A DNA stretch of 64,000 nucleotides from a virus, in the IMG/VR virus record IMGVR_UViG_3300018946_000033, positions 1-64,000 of that record. One strand, written 5' to 3'. Every line of letters starts with the position of its first letter. Positions within the stretch are counted from its first letter, which is position 1. A model generated the notes under the pieces. It made no database searches, was not told where the DNA came from, and worked only from the letters and a program-made list of their open reading frames with translations. Below, piece by piece: positions 8,770 through 17,055 of this stretch. The position numbers and the translations under genes were made by a program.

Positions 8770-9255
8770 ATGTCTGGAACACCCCCCGCAGAGGGCGAAG
8801 CCAAGGTCGACGGTGCGCTGACCTGGGTTTCCCTTGGTCTCGGATTCATCGGCGGATGGGCCGCCATCGCCACCTGGATCGGCGCGTTCGTCGGAGGCGC
8901 AGTTGGGATGCTCCCCGACTGGGCGCCACCCCTGCTGTTCGTGGTCGGCACGGCCATCATCGTGATCGACGTCTTGCGTGACGGCATCCCGAACCGGCCC
9001 GCCGTGTATTTCATGATCCTGTTGCCGTCGATCGGCCTCGGAGTGAACGGCAAACTCTCGGATCAGCTCGACAAGTGGGGCGACAACATCAACCGGGTCA
9101 CGTCGGAGAAGGCCGGCGAGTGGCTCGGCGAGGGCTCCTTGACTGCGCTCGCCCTGATCGCCATCGCGTTGGCGGTCGTGGTCGCACAGAAGGCGATCAA
9201 GAAGACGTCGCTCAACCCGCTGGCGCAGCGCGCTGGGGCACGGGGTGGGCGATGA
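8770..9255 (+). CDS. Multi-spanning membrane protein, probable spread/transfer protein
   Basis: 161 residues preceded by a strong AAGGAGAAGG ribosome site. Three to four hydrophobic helices (about 17-45, 50-68, 77-90 and 122-142) flank a short amphipathic loop. Placement between the spdB-like gene and the FtsK-type translocase resembles the spd genes of Streptomyces conjugative plasmids, whose products help intramycelial spread. Family not recognised; role inferred from neighbourhood. Confidence 0.65.
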   Translation: MSGTPPAEGEAKVDGALTWVSLGLGFIGGWAAIATWIGAFVGGAVGMLPDWAPPLLFVVGTAIIVIDVLRDGIPNRPAVYFMILLPSIGLGVNGKLSDQLDKWGDNINRVTSEKAGEWLGEGSLTALALIAIALAVVVAQKAIKKTSLNPLAQRAGARGGR

Positions 9256-9536
9256 CCAGCCAAAACGCGAACGTGGCGCAGCTCGATCGTGAGGAGGTCG
9301 GGCTGCGCCCCCGCAGGGTGTGGAGTCCCACCCGCAAGGCGGCCGAAGATGCGGCGGATCGCCGCAGGTTCCACGAGAAGCGGATCGCCGAGGCGGAGAG
9401 CGAAACGCAGGAGCGGTGGCAACTGGCGGCGTGGATCTCGGCGGAGCTGAAGTGCGCTCTGCGGCGCCTCTCATGGTCGGACCTTATGCAGGTCGCGATC
9501 GACCTCAACAAGCGCAACGCGAAGGGATCGTCATGA
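9252..9536 (+). CDS. Small charged hypothetical protein
   Basis: 94 residues, very rich in Arg, Glu and Ala, predicted largely helical (residues 25-60 look like a coiled coil). ATG overlaps the upstream stop and its stop overlaps the next start. No TM helix and no recognised family. Could be a cytosolic partner of the flanking membrane proteins. Confidence 0.6.
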   Translation: MTSQNANVAQLDREEVGLRPRRVWSPTRKAAEDAADRRRFHEKRIAEAESETQERWQLAAWISAELKCALRRLSWSDLMQVAIDLNKRNAKGSS

Positions 9537-9982
9537 CTGTCAGTGAGCAGACGGAGCCATGCATGCGTGCAGGCATGCACGACGAGGCCCCACCCGCTGA
9601 GCGTGCGCAAGATCGCGGCTCCGCGTATACACGCGCGATAACACATGCACGCGGACTGTGGCAAGACTTGCGGGCCACCATCTCAACGTCACGCCACGTG
9701 ACTGAAACGGCGGCGGCCGTCAGCGACAGCACGGGCCGCGCGACGCTCCGCCCGGCCACCCTCCGCGAGGTCGGAGCCGGCATCGTCCCCGCGCCCGGTG
9801 CCGCTGGCAACGCCGCCGTGTGGTGCTGGCTCCTCGCGGTCGGCGCGTTCCAGTTCGCGTGCGCCGCGCTGGCCGCGCTGATCGTCAACGCCGCCGTCGA
9901 CTCGAAGCCGCGAGCCGGCGCGGCCCTTGCCCTGTCCCTGTTGACCCTGCTCGGGGTCGCCGTCGCCCACCTTTTGAACTGA
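9533..9982 (+). CDS. C-terminally anchored membrane protein of transfer operon
   Basis: 149 residues: a soluble N-terminal two-thirds, then two hydrophobic helices (about 95-118 and 126-148). Coupled to the preceding gene by ATGA, eight bases before the translocase start. The 5-prime end contains alternating TGCATG/GCATGC-like runs (9559-9580) that are small palindromes in DNA. No recognised family. Probably part of the membrane transfer apparatus. Confidence 0.6.
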   Translation: MTVSEQTEPCMRAGMHDEAPPAERAQDRGSAYTRAITHARGLWQDLRATISTSRHVTETAAAVSDSTGRATLRPATLREVGAGIVPAPGAAGNAAVWCWLLAVGAFQFACAALAALIVNAAVDSKPRAGAALALSLLTLLGVAVAHLLN

Positions 9983-9989
9983 GGACACC

Positions 9990-12251
9990 GTGACTCAGCC
10001 CGACGCGTCGAACTGGCCCAAGGCGCCAGCCGCGCCCCCGCGCCCAGAGAAGCCTCGGCCCCCGACGCTGATGCAGTGGGCGACCGCGCCCATGCGCCGC
10101 GCAGCCGACGACGCCAAGGCGAAGGCCAAGGCGGCGGCGAAGGCAAAGGCCAGGAGCGTCGGGCACGCGGCATCAATCAAGGCCCGTCACGCGTCGGCCG
10201 AGACTCGCACGCACCGCCCATCCGCTGTGGTCGCCGCCGTGCTGTTCGTGTTCGGGCTGAACCTGGCAGGCAACAACCGGCTCGGCGCCGTCGCTCTCGG
10301 CATCCTGGTCGTGGCGCTCGCCGCGCCGGCTGCGTACTGCGCCACGTACCTGCGTCTCCGCAGCCAGGCCATCCGCAACGGCAAGGTCGAAGAGTTCGCG
10401 GTCCGCAAGGACGGCAAGCGGGCGCGGGACACGGCCCGCCAGGTCGCCGCCGCCGCGGTGGCGTTCGGCGGGTGGACCTTCGTCGCCGGTGTCGTTGGCG
10501 TCAACCCCGGCTCGGTGCTCGGATCGGCCGGCGCGTTGTTCGTCGTCCTGCTCGGGTTCGCCCTCGCCGGCATCGTGACCCGCCGCCACTGGGCGCACCT
10601 CTCAGAAGAGCGGGACCGGCACCGCACCAACGACCGCAAACCCACTGAGGTTGAGCTGCCGGTTGCCGAGGTTGAGCCTGCCCCCGTGCGAGTGAAGCGC
10701 GACGAGCACTGCACCTACCAGCTCCCATCCATCGACATGCTCGGCGCCGGGGAACCCCCGAAGACCCGCAGCAAAGCCAACGACGTCGTCATTGCCGCGC
10801 TTCGTGGCGTGTTCGACGAGTTCAAGGTCGACGCCGACGTCACCGGCTTCACCCGTGGACCCACCCTCACTCGATACGAGGTGGAGGTCGGGCGAGGCGT
10901 CAAGGTCGAACGGGTGACAAAGCTCGCCCGCAACATTGCCTACGCAGTAAAGAGCGGCGACGTCCGCATCCTCGACCCGATCCCGGGGAAGAGTGCCATC
11001 GGCATAGAGATCCCCAACATCGACAGAGAGAACGTTGCGCTCGGTGATGTGCTGCGGTCCGCCGCCGCCCAGGCGGACCACCACCCGCTCCTCGTCGGCC
11101 TCGGCAAGGACATCGAGGGCGGGTACGTCGTGGCAAACCTGGCCAAGGCGCCGCACATCCTGATCGCCGGCGCGACCGGTGCGGGCAAGTCGAGCTGCCT
11201 CAACACGCTGCTCTGCTCGATCCTGACCCGGGCCACACCGGACGAGGTGCGGCTGATCCTCGTCGACACGAAGCGCGTCGAGTTCACCGGGTACGAGGGC
11301 ATCCCGCACCTCATCACCCCGATCGTCACCAACCCGAAGAGGGCCGCCGACGCCCTCGACTGGGTTGTCCGCGAGATGGACATGCGCTACGACGACATGG
11401 CCGCAGCCGGCGTCCGCAACATCGACGAGTACAACGCGAAGGTCCGCGCCGGGCAGATCAAGGCGCCCCTCGGCAGTGACAGGGTTATCCGCCCGTACCC
11501 GTACCTGCTCGTTGTGGTTGACGAACTGGCCGACCTGATGATGGTCGCGCCCCGCGACGTCGAGGACTCAGTGGTTCGCATCACGCAGCTCTCGCGGGCG
11601 TCCGGCATCCACTTGGTGCTGGCCACCCAGCGGCCCTCTGTGGACGTGGTCACCGGACTGATCAAGGCGAACGTGCCGTCCCGGTTGGCGTTTGCCACGT
11701 CGTCGCTGACTGACTCGCGGGTCATCCTGGACCAGCCGGGCGCCGAGAAGTTGATCGGCAAGGGCGACGCCCTGTTCCTGCCGATGGGCGCGTCGAAGCC
11801 GACCCGCGTTCAGGGAGCCTGGGTGGACGCGAAGGAGATCGCGGACGTCGTGAAGCTCTGCAAGGAGCAGCGTGAGCCGGAGTTCGTCCCGGACGTTGTG
11901 GTGCCGCTGACCGGCCCGGCTGCGGTCCCGGTTCATGTTCAGGTTCCCCCGGCTCCGCGGCCGGGCACGTCCGGCGTGACTACCGCCGATGTGTTGCTGG
12001 CGGTAGTAGCGCGCCGTCCGGGTTGCTCGTCGGCGGACATTGCGGCGCACCGGGTGTGGGCTGAGCACGGTGGTGTTCCGCACCAGACGACGTTGTCCAC
12101 GCGAGTGCCGGAGCAGCTCGCCGACGCAGGCCTGCTGACCCGGGACAAGCGGGGTGGCGCGTGGGTGAACTACCGCCTCACGCCGAAGGGCGAGGCACGC
12201 GCCGAGATTGTGGTCCCGTCGGTGTTCCCGCCGGAGGACGTGGCGGCCTGA
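9990..12251 (+). CDS. FtsK/SpoIIIE-type DNA translocase (conjugative coupling protein candidate)
   Basis: A 753-residue hexameric-type DNA pump. An Arg/Lys-rich N-terminus precedes four TM helices (about 74-110 and 150-195). A chromosomal-FtsK-like alpha region (TYQLPS near 240) leads to the motor, with Walker [10 protein letters not shown] (about 393), [21 protein letters not shown] (Walker B) and [14 protein letters not shown] winged-helix gamma-like end (about 665-745, YRLTPKGEA) follows. GTG start with GAGGAC upstream. In Tn916/ICEBs1-type systems such a protein is the coupling protein; in AICEs it moves double-stranded DNA alone. Confidence 0.92.
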   Translation: MTQPDASNWPKAPAAPPRPEKPRPPTLMQWATAPMRRAADDAKAKAKAAAKAKARSVGHAASIKARHASAETRTHRPSAVVAAVLFVFGLNLAGNNRLGAVALGILVVALAAPAAYCATYLRLRSQAIRNGKVEEFAVRKDGKRARDTARQVAAAAVAFGGWTFVAGVVGVNPGSVLGSAGALFVVLLGFALAGIVTRRHWAHLSEERDRHRTNDRKPTEVELPVAEVEPAPVRVKRDEHCTYQLPSIDMLGAGEPPKTRSKANDVVIAALRGVFDEFKVDADVTGFTRGPTLTRYEVEVGRGVKVERVTKLARNIAYAVKSGDVRILDPIPGKSAIGIEIPNIDRENVALGDVLRSAAAQADHHPLLVGLGKDIEGGYVVANLAKAPHILIAGATGAGKSSCLNTLLCSILTRATPDEVRLILVDTKRVEFTGYEGIPHLITPIVTNPKRAADALDWVVREMDMRYDDMAAAGVRNIDEYNAKVRAGQIKAPLGSDRVIRPYPYLLVVVDELADLMMVAPRDVEDSVVRITQLSRASGIHLVLATQRPSVDVVTGLIKANVPSRLAFATSSLTDSRVILDQPGAEKLIGKGDALFLPMGASKPTRVQGAWVDAKEIADVVKLCKEQREPEFVPDVVVPLTGPAAVPVHVQVPPAPRPGTSGVTTADVLLAVVARRPGCSSADIAAHRVWAEHGGVPHQTTLSTRVPEQLADAGLLTRDKRGGAWVNYRLTPKGEARAEIVVPSVFPPEDVAA

Positions 12252-12333
12252 GCCCGGCCTGTTTCTGTGGCGCCCGCGTGCGGCGGGCGTCGCGGTGACC
12301 GACCGGTCAGATCAATCAACGAGAAGGAGTGTC

Positions 12334-12552
12334 ATGGCTGTTCGATTCGAAGTGTTGAGCCCCGATGGCAGGACGATGCTCTCCGGGGTGGACCGGAGCT
12401 TCGCCGACCTGCCCGCGCAGGCGGTCGCCGACTGCCTCGCGTTGGACTGGCCCTCGGGCCACGAGGTTCGCGTGTGGGCGACGGGCGACGCGGTCGCGGT
12501 CCGCGCTGTCGCGGAATCGGTGGCGCCGGACGCTACGGCGGTGGCGCGATGA
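12334..12552 (+). CDS. Small hypothetical protein, first of the small-gene island
   Basis: 72 residues, good GAAGGAG ribosome site before ATG. Predicted alpha/beta, no TM helix. It begins an almost unbroken series of overlapping small genes that runs to 15.0 kb. No family recognised. Confidence 0.6.
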   Translation: MAVRFEVLSPDGRTMLSGVDRSFADLPAQAVADCLALDWPSGHEVRVWATGDAVAVRAVAESVAPDATAVAR

Positions 12553-12809
12553 CCGCGTACAACGAGGACTCGCGGGTGCGGCGGGTCACCGAGTACATGC
12601 TCTCCGTCCAGACCGGCGACAAGTACGACGTGTGCGCCTGGTCCGCCACGGACAGGTGGTTCGCCTATCCGTCACTTGGTAGCTCGGCGATGCGGGCGGC
12701 CGATTTGCGGAGCCGCGAGGATACGGAGGAGTGGTTGTTGCAGGCCAGGACGGGCCCGTTCCGGACCGCCGATGAGGCGATCGCGTCGCTGATCGGGGAC
12801 CCGCGATGA
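12549..12809 (+). CDS. Small hypothetical protein with TGPF-ADEAI C-terminal motif
   Basis: 86 residues, ATG overlapping the previous stop. Its C-terminus reads TGPFRTADEAIASLIG and matches the end of the protein at 14177 (TGPFASADEAIDWVLG), and both have a YDV..W..T/R-WF/Y core. The two are therefore probable paralogues within one operon. The ADEAI helix is common in small actinophage and actinomycete proteins of unknown function. No catalytic motif seen. Confidence 0.62.
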   Translation: MTAYNEDSRVRRVTEYMLSVQTGDKYDVCAWSATDRWFAYPSLGSSAMRAADLRSREDTEEWLLQARTGPFRTADEAIASLIGDPR

Positions 12810-13021
12810 GCGACTTCACCCGGCCGCAGCAGCACCTGTTGACCCACGTCGAGCCGGGCCCCGAGGTGACGCACGTGCGGGATCGTCTGAACGTTCGGTG
12901 GCACCGCGACGGCGACTATTGGTGGGCCGACATTGGCTACGGCTACGAGGTCCACCACACATGGCCCGGGGTGTTGTCACGCGAGCCACTGACCGATGCG
13001 AGTTCCGAGGCGGCCGGATGA
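12806..13021 (+). CDS. Small hypothetical protein
   Basis: 71 residues rich in Trp, Tyr and His (WHRDGDYWWADIGYGYEVHH), predicted beta-rich. Coupled by ATGA to both neighbours. Function unknown. Confidence 0.58.
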   Translation: MSDFTRPQQHLLTHVEPGPEVTHVRDRLNVRWHRDGDYWWADIGYGYEVHHTWPGVLSREPLTDASSEAAG

Positions 13022-13227
13022 GCCGGGCTGTGATCCGCATGTTCGACGGCATCCAGGTGATCGACCCGTTGGCAGCAGGCGACCGACCAGAGGTTCTGCT
13101 CCTGCGCGCGAACTGGTCGGCATTCCGCCGCGGTCGCGTCGACCTGCACTACACCGACGAGAGCGGCGTTCCACGCGTCGCCGAATTCGACTACGACAAC
13201 ATCATCGACATCGAGATCACCGGCTAG
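13018..13227 (+). CDS. Small hypothetical protein
   Basis: 69 residues, ATGA-coupled to the previous gene, acidic C-terminus. No recognised domain. An 85-base gap with a fresh ribosome site follows it, so the next gene starts a new translational unit. Confidence 0.55.
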   Translation: MSRAVIRMFDGIQVIDPLAAGDRPEVLLLRANWSAFRRGRVDLHYTDESGVPRVAEFDYDNIIDIEITG

Positions 13228-13312
13228 CTGCGCCGTTGGGGCGGCCCGAGCTTGCCGGCAGAGCCGCCCCTCCGACGCCCACAACCCCCGAGAGAGAAGG
13301 AGCACCAACATC

Positions 13313-13519
13313 ATGGCGCAAGCCGACATGCTCACCCTCGACACCACCTACACAATTCAACTGCTCAACCGGGACGGCTCGTGGAGCTGGTACTCGCAGG
13401 TGGAATACACCGACGAGGTCGACGCCCACGACTTGGGTCGCCGGATGTACGGCGGCGAGGTGGCGTACCGGGTCGTAACGATCACCCGGCACGTCGGCGA
13501 ACCGGTTGGTGCGCGATGA
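13313..13519 (+). CDS. Small hypothetical protein
   Basis: 68 residues with a strong AGAAGGAG site upstream. Predicted compact beta-strands then a helix (DAHDLGRRM). The YTIQLLNRDGSW start resembles other small aromatic proteins in this island, but similarity is too weak to call. Function unknown. Confidence 0.58.
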   Translation: MAQADMLTLDTTYTIQLLNRDGSWSWYSQVEYTDEVDAHDLGRRMYGGEVAYRVVTITRHVGEPVGAR

Positions 13520-13716
13520 CCGACGGCAAGCGCTACGCCCTCTACTATCCGCGCGGCATCGACCAGTTCGCCGACAACCTGCGTCCGCACATGAGCAGCC
13601 ACCCCATCACCGTGTACGGCACCGACGACCTGAACCGCAGGCTCGCCGAAGCCGAGCAACTCGGCATTCAGGGTCAGGTCACGTGGGAGGAACTCACCGG
13701 GGAGGAAGGCCGATGA
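13516..13716 (+). CDS. Small hypothetical protein
   Basis: 66 residues, ATGA overlap with the preceding gene. Soluble alpha/beta with a helix LNRRLAEAEQLG. No known family. Confidence 0.57.
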   Translation: MTDGKRYALYYPRGIDQFADNLRPHMSSHPITVYGTDDLNRRLAEAEQLGIQGQVTWEELTGEEGR

Positions 13717-14180
13717 GCCACATGGCGATCGTCGATGGCCCAAGCCGCGACGACACCTATTCCTGGTTCTGCCCCGAGGCTGTCAGGAACAACTGCCCGG
13801 AGCGGCACTTCGGCTTCGCCACCTACGAGGACGCCCTGTCTGCCGCGCTCAAGTCCGACCACAAGGTAGCCACCGAGGACGAGATGCCGGGCCGCTTCTG
13901 CGGCATGCCCGGCCTGGTCTGGTACTCGGAGGTGATCAAGAAGCGAGGCGACGAGCTGGAGGTTGGTGACTGGCTGGATTCCCTCGACCACCACGGCGCC
14001 TGTTCCATCTTCGGCGTCCGGGTCACAGAGCAGGGCTCCGGGTTCCGCGAAATCTGTTTCAGCGGGGGCTGGACGGTCTACGGCGACGGATCGTCCGACA
14101 CCGTAACCGTCCGCGACGACGTGATGTACGACGTCGTCAATCCGGACTCGATCTGCGACCCGATGGGAAACGCGGCATGA
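13713..14180 (+). CDS. Hypothetical protein, 155 residues
   Basis: The largest member of the small-gene island, ATGA-coupled on both sides. It contains five cysteines scattered among aromatic residues (FCPEAVRNNCPE near the start), and a C-terminal beta-rich part. The 'FATYEDALSAAL' helix is the same kind of A-x-x-A-(L/I) element as the ADEAI motif of the flanking paralogues. No enzyme motif recognised. Confidence 0.6.
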   Translation: MSHMAIVDGPSRDDTYSWFCPEAVRNNCPERHFGFATYEDALSAALKSDHKVATEDEMPGRFCGMPGLVWYSEVIKKRGDELEVGDWLDSLDHHGACSIFGVRVTEQGSGFREICFSGGWTVYGDGSSDTVTVRDDVMYDVVNPDSICDPMGNAA

Positions 14181-14449
14181 GTCGCTACGAGCACGATCAT
14201 CGGGTTGAGACCGTCACCGCCGCCTTCTACATGGTCGGCCTAAACGGTGTTGGTGCGGCGTACGACAACAACGCTGACAGTTGGTTCGGCGACGACCGGT
14301 ACGACGTCGAGGCCGTAGCCCCCCACAGGTGGTACGTCCGGCCATCGAGGAGCCGCCGGAGCCCCAAGGAACACGCGCAGCCGACCGACACGGGCCCGTT
14401 TGCATCGGCGGACGAGGCCATCGACTGGGTCCTTGGAGGCAAGCGATGA
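14177..14449 (+). CDS. Small hypothetical protein, paralogue of the 12549 gene product
   Basis: 90 residues ending TGPFASADEAIDWVLG, closely matching the end of the protein encoded at 12549-12809. The region before it is rich in Asp, Tyr and Trp. ATGA-coupled to both neighbours. A tandem-type duplication inside the operon is likely. Function unknown. Confidence 0.62.
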   Translation: MSRYEHDHRVETVTAAFYMVGLNGVGAAYDNNADSWFGDDRYDVEAVAPHRWYVRPSRSRRSPKEHAQPTDTGPFASADEAIDWVLGGKR

Positions 14450-14670
14450 GCGCCTTCACGATCGCCGCCGTGGTCGACGCGCTCAGCGACGGCCCGATCA
14501 GCGTGGACGAGCTGCTCGACAAGCTCGACGCCCGCACCCGCCTCGGCGAGTGGCACCCGGACTTCGGGGCGTCGCTGAACCACGCCATCCACCAGGGCAA
14601 GGTCCGGTTCGTCGCCGACGACTGCACGTTCGAGCACAACGGTCGTTGCGTACTGGAGGCGACCCGATGA
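14446..14670 (+). CDS. Small protein, possible winged-helix
   Basis: 74 residues. The N-terminal 45 residues (FTIAAVVDALSDGPISVDELLDKL) read like helix-turn-helix segments of a small winged-helix domain, followed by VRFVADDCTFEHNGRC, a likely wing with two Cys. ATGA-coupled. DNA binding is a guess from pattern only. Confidence 0.55.
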   Translation: MSAFTIAAVVDALSDGPISVDELLDKLDARTRLGEWHPDFGASLNHAIHQGKVRFVADDCTFEHNGRCVLEATR

Positions 14671-15023
14671 GCGAATGGAGACGCGTCGAGCCGCTGGTTA
14701 TGGGCGGCGGTGACTGTGGCGGCGACGCGCAGATCAGCGAAGCGTTCAACGCCCGATGGGTGCAGGAACACTCCGGCGGTGAGCACGCCGTAGTAACCCG
14801 GCAGTTCTACATCGCCGAGCACGAGGGCGGGGAGCCGTTCCTGGAGTGTCAGACGGAGTACGTCCTCTGCTCGGACCCTTCGGACCCGGGCTCGACGGAG
14901 TTGCTCTCCAGGGAGTGCTACGTCGACTGCGGCCCGTGTGACCGCGATGCGGATGCGGTTGTTGCAGCTCATCGGGCCGTGGCGCCGACGAACGAAGAGT
15001 GGGCTGCGGCGTTCAACTCCTGA
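14667..15023 (+). CDS. Acidic hypothetical protein
   Basis: 118 residues, strongly acidic, with a Cys-rich second half (FLECQTEYVLCSD, ECYVDCGPCD). It ends the ATGA-coupled small-gene series. The acidity and Cys spacing could mean metal binding or a DNA-mimic inhibitor; neither is supported by a known motif. Confidence 0.58.
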   Translation: MSEWRRVEPLVMGGGDCGGDAQISEAFNARWVQEHSGGEHAVVTRQFYIAEHEGGEPFLECQTEYVLCSDPSDPGSTELLSRECYVDCGPCDRDADAVVAAHRAVAPTNEEWAAAFNS

Positions 15024-15048
15024 CCACCACCAATCAACGGGGGATTCC

Positions 15049-15843
15049 ATGTTTCGCGAGAACCGACCGGCGTCACCGCACGGTTCGGCGCCGGCCGGGG
15101 CGCGCGACTGCCACCTGTACCGCTTCTACGTCCGCGACCCGCGCACCAACTACCAGACGAAGACGCTCGGCTACATCGGGGAGACGGTGCGGGCGCCGTT
15201 CGCCCGGTTGATGGAGCACATCAAGGCCCAGCCGTGGGCGGACACGATCGTCGGGTGGGAAGTCGACGACGCCGTGTACGCCGGGAAGGACGCCGTGCTC
15301 GAAGCGGAGCGGGCGGCGGTCGAGGCGGAACGGCCGCTCTACAACTACGAGTGGAACCTGGACAACCCGGAGCGCGTCGAGATCTGGAAAGCGAAGGAGC
15401 AGCGCGCCGCCCGGGACGCCGCCGCGGGCAAGCAGACGTGGCAGCCGGGGGAGCGGGACCGCGCGTACCGCGCGCCCGCCCCCCGGTCGGCCCCGGCCCG
15501 CCGCCCGCCCAGGGAACCGCGCCGTGAGGTGCTGCGCCCGCCGACGCTGCCGCCGAGGTGGCGGCGCAGACGCAACGAAGCCGCCGCGTGGACGGCCGCG
15601 TGGCTGGTCTTGGCTGGCACGCTGTGGTGGTTGGCTGGGGTGCTCCTGCCCGAAGCGGTCGGACCGATCGTGGTTGACGACCGGGCCCGCATCGTCGGTG
15701 CGGTGGCGGTGGCCACGCTGCTGCCCGTTGTGACGATGCGGCGCAAGAGGCACCGGAAGGCGGCGCTGGGCGTGCTCGGCGTGCTGACCGTGGCGTTGTA
15801 CCTGGCGATGCCCGAACTGCTGGCCGACTTGTCGAGCAGATGA
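15049..15843 (+). CDS. Membrane-anchored GIY-YIG nuclease-like protein
   Basis: 264 residues. An N-terminal GIY-YIG fold (about 22-104) shows LYRFY as the first strand, GYIGET (41-46) as YIG, a conserved-position Arg53 (FARLMEH), Glu in the VLEAERAAVEAE helix and Asn99 in PLYNY. A basic Arg/Pro linker (115-170) leads to three hydrophobic helices (about 174-196, 210-227, 234-255). GIY-YIG enzymes nick or cut DNA; attachment to the membrane next to a conjugation operon is unusual and could place the cut at the transfer site. No relaxase is seen nearby. Confidence 0.8.
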   Translation: MFRENRPASPHGSAPAGARDCHLYRFYVRDPRTNYQTKTLGYIGETVRAPFARLMEHIKAQPWADTIVGWEVDDAVYAGKDAVLEAERAAVEAERPLYNYEWNLDNPERVEIWKAKEQRAARDAAAGKQTWQPGERDRAYRAPAPRSAPARRPPREPRREVLRPPTLPPRWRRRRNEAAAWTAAWLVLAGTLWWLAGVLLPEAVGPIVVDDRARIVGAVAVATLLPVVTMRRKRHRKAALGVLGVLTVALYLAMPELLADLSSR

Positions 15844-15854
15844 GGGCGTTCCGC

Positions 15855-15894
15855 GTGGCACCCCAACCACGTCACGGTAGCGTGACACAATGCG
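15855..15894 (+). promoter_or_regulatory. Probable leaderless promoter with palindromic operator
   Basis: A perfect inverted repeat GTCACGGTAGCGTGAC (15871-15886) overlaps a -10-like TAGCGT (15878-15883) 11 bases before the GTG of the small HTH gene. A weak -35-like GTGGCA lies at 15855. The arrangement suggests a repressor-controlled, nearly leaderless transcript, possibly autoregulated by the downstream HTH protein. Confidence 0.5.
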
Positions 15895-16104
15895 GTGGTG
15901 GAGATCAGCATCACCATCGACGGGCGACCCGCCCACACCACCGAACAAGCCGCGAAGATCCTCGGCCTCGAACCCGAAGCCCTCCGCCAACGCATAAGAC
16001 GCCGAAGGGCAGCAGGCGACCCAGTCAGCCCAGCCGGCCACCTCGACGCACGAACGCCCCTCTACTGGATCGAAGACCTGCAACCCAAGGAGCCAGCCCG
16101 ATGA
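15895..16104 (+). CDS. Small HTH DNA-binding protein (MerR/excisionase-like)
   Basis: 69 residues. After a short N-terminal strand, HTTEQAAKILGLEPEALRQRIRRR forms a helix-turn-helix like those of excisionases and MerR-type N-termini, followed by a wing-like LYWIEDL. Two adjacent GTG codons (15895, 15898) could start it; the transcript looks leaderless. Sits directly behind a palindromic operator, so autoregulation is likely. Could serve as an excisionase for the recombinase at 49-50 kb or as a transfer-gene repressor. Confidence 0.65.
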   Translation: MVEISITIDGRPAHTTEQAAKILGLEPEALRQRIRRRRAAGDPVSPAGHLDARTPLYWIEDLQPKEPAR

Positions 16105-16643
16105 ACGTCGCCGACTTCGCCGACTGGGTCAAGAAACTCGTCGACCACGCCGACAACCCGAAGATCGCCAAGGTCCAGACCCACACAGAGGTTGGCCGGT
16201 GGGAACACCCCTGCGGCGTCGTCATCACGTTCACTGACGGGTGGCGCGTCTTCAACCAACTCGTCGCATCCGGCGGCCCGCCGCGTCCGCTCAGCCAGGA
16301 ACGTACGCCCGACTGGGCGGACAGGCCCGCCTATGTGCAGGGCCGAGCGGCCGACGACAAGGCCATCAAGGCGGCGCCCACCCCGGCGGGCAAGCCGAAC
16401 CTCCCCGCCATGAAGGTTCGGGAAGTGCAGCAGCTCATCGTCGACCTCATCGCCGCGGCGAACCATCCCGACATCACGTCCGCCGAGACCAAGACCAGCC
16501 AGTTCTACGCCAACCAGAGGCCCGCAATCCGCGTCAAGATGGCCGACGACACGACGTTCACCGGCTACACGGTCGGCTACGCAGCGCCCGGCAGCACCAC
16601 GTTCGCCCACCAAGCCCATCAGGTCCCGAAGGAGTGGTTCTAG
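16101..16643 (+). CDS. Hypothetical protein with two similar halves
   Basis: 180 residues, ATGA overlap with the HTH gene. Both halves contain a similar unit: VKKLVDHADNPKIAKVQTHTE with a later VVITFTDGWRVFN, and VDLIAAANHPDITSAETKTSQ with VKMADDTTFTGYT. This implies an internal duplication of about 75-90 residues joined by a Pro/Ala linker. Each unit looks like a helix followed by beta-strands. Family unknown. Confidence 0.62.
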   Translation: MNVADFADWVKKLVDHADNPKIAKVQTHTEVGRWEHPCGVVITFTDGWRVFNQLVASGGPPRPLSQERTPDWADRPAYVQGRAADDKAIKAAPTPAGKPNLPAMKVREVQQLIVDLIAAANHPDITSAETKTSQFYANQRPAIRVKMADDTTFTGYTVGYAAPGSTTFAHQAHQVPKEWF

Positions 16644-16645
16644 AC

Positions 16646-16759
16646 ATGTGCCCCGCCTGTGGTGCCCGCACGTCAGCCCAAGCCGGCCAGCCCGTTCCGC
16701 TGCACCAAGCGGAAGGCGACCGAGCGAAATGCCCGGGGTCGGGTCAGCCCGCCAAGTAG
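16646..16759 (+). CDS. Zinc-binding mini-protein (CPxCG)
   Basis: 37 residues beginning MCPACGARTSAQ and ending CPGSG. The CPxCG...H...C pattern and ...CPGSG tail occur in tiny actinophage and plasmid proteins of unknown function. It starts three bases after the upstream stop. Too short to assign a role; a treble-clef-like zinc site is plausible. Confidence 0.5.
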   Translation: MCPACGARTSAQAGQPVPLHQAEGDRAKCPGSGQPAK

Positions 16760-16835
16760 CCCCGCGACGACGAAGGACCGCCGCGCCGCCCGCGTGATGG
16801 GCTGGCGCGGCGGTCTCGTTTGGGACAATGCCCAG

Positions 16836-17042
16836 GTGACGAAGCGGAAGCCCCTCACCTGGGACGGCGGGTGGCCGTTGTGTGAGGAGTGCATGGAACT
16901 CCTCGTCTCGTCCGGGTTCGTGGAGGCGTGCGCGTCAGTGGCCATCGAACACGCAACCAGCGCCGGCACGTTGGCGCGGCGCACGGTGAACGAGTACCAC
17001 GCCCGGCGGCACCCCGCCGAGATGGCTCCGGTCGACGCGTAG
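16836..17042 (+). CDS. Small hypothetical protein from a probable leaderless transcript
   Basis: 68 residues from GTG at 16836, with a -10-like GACAAT (16823-16828) seven bases ahead and no ribosome site, suggesting a leaderless mRNA. It has a CxxC (LCEECMELL) and a helical middle. It is the last plus-strand gene before the terminator pair. Function unknown. Confidence 0.5.
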   Translation: MTKRKPLTWDGGWPLCEECMELLVSSGFVEACASVAIEHATSAGTLARRTVNEYHARRHPAEMAPVDA

Positions 17043-17055
17043 GCCCGCAACAACA

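Noticed and set aside
6654-9053. A 799-codon open frame on the minus strand opposite the hydrolase and spdB-like genes
   Set aside because: It is a GC-bias shadow: composition is Ala/Ser/Arg low complexity, it lacks domains, and the plus-strand genes have coupled starts and recognisable families.
9556-9580. GCATGC/TGCATG run as an origin of transfer
   Set aside because: Short alternating palindromes inside a coding sequence, without a nick-site consensus or a relaxase; too little to call.
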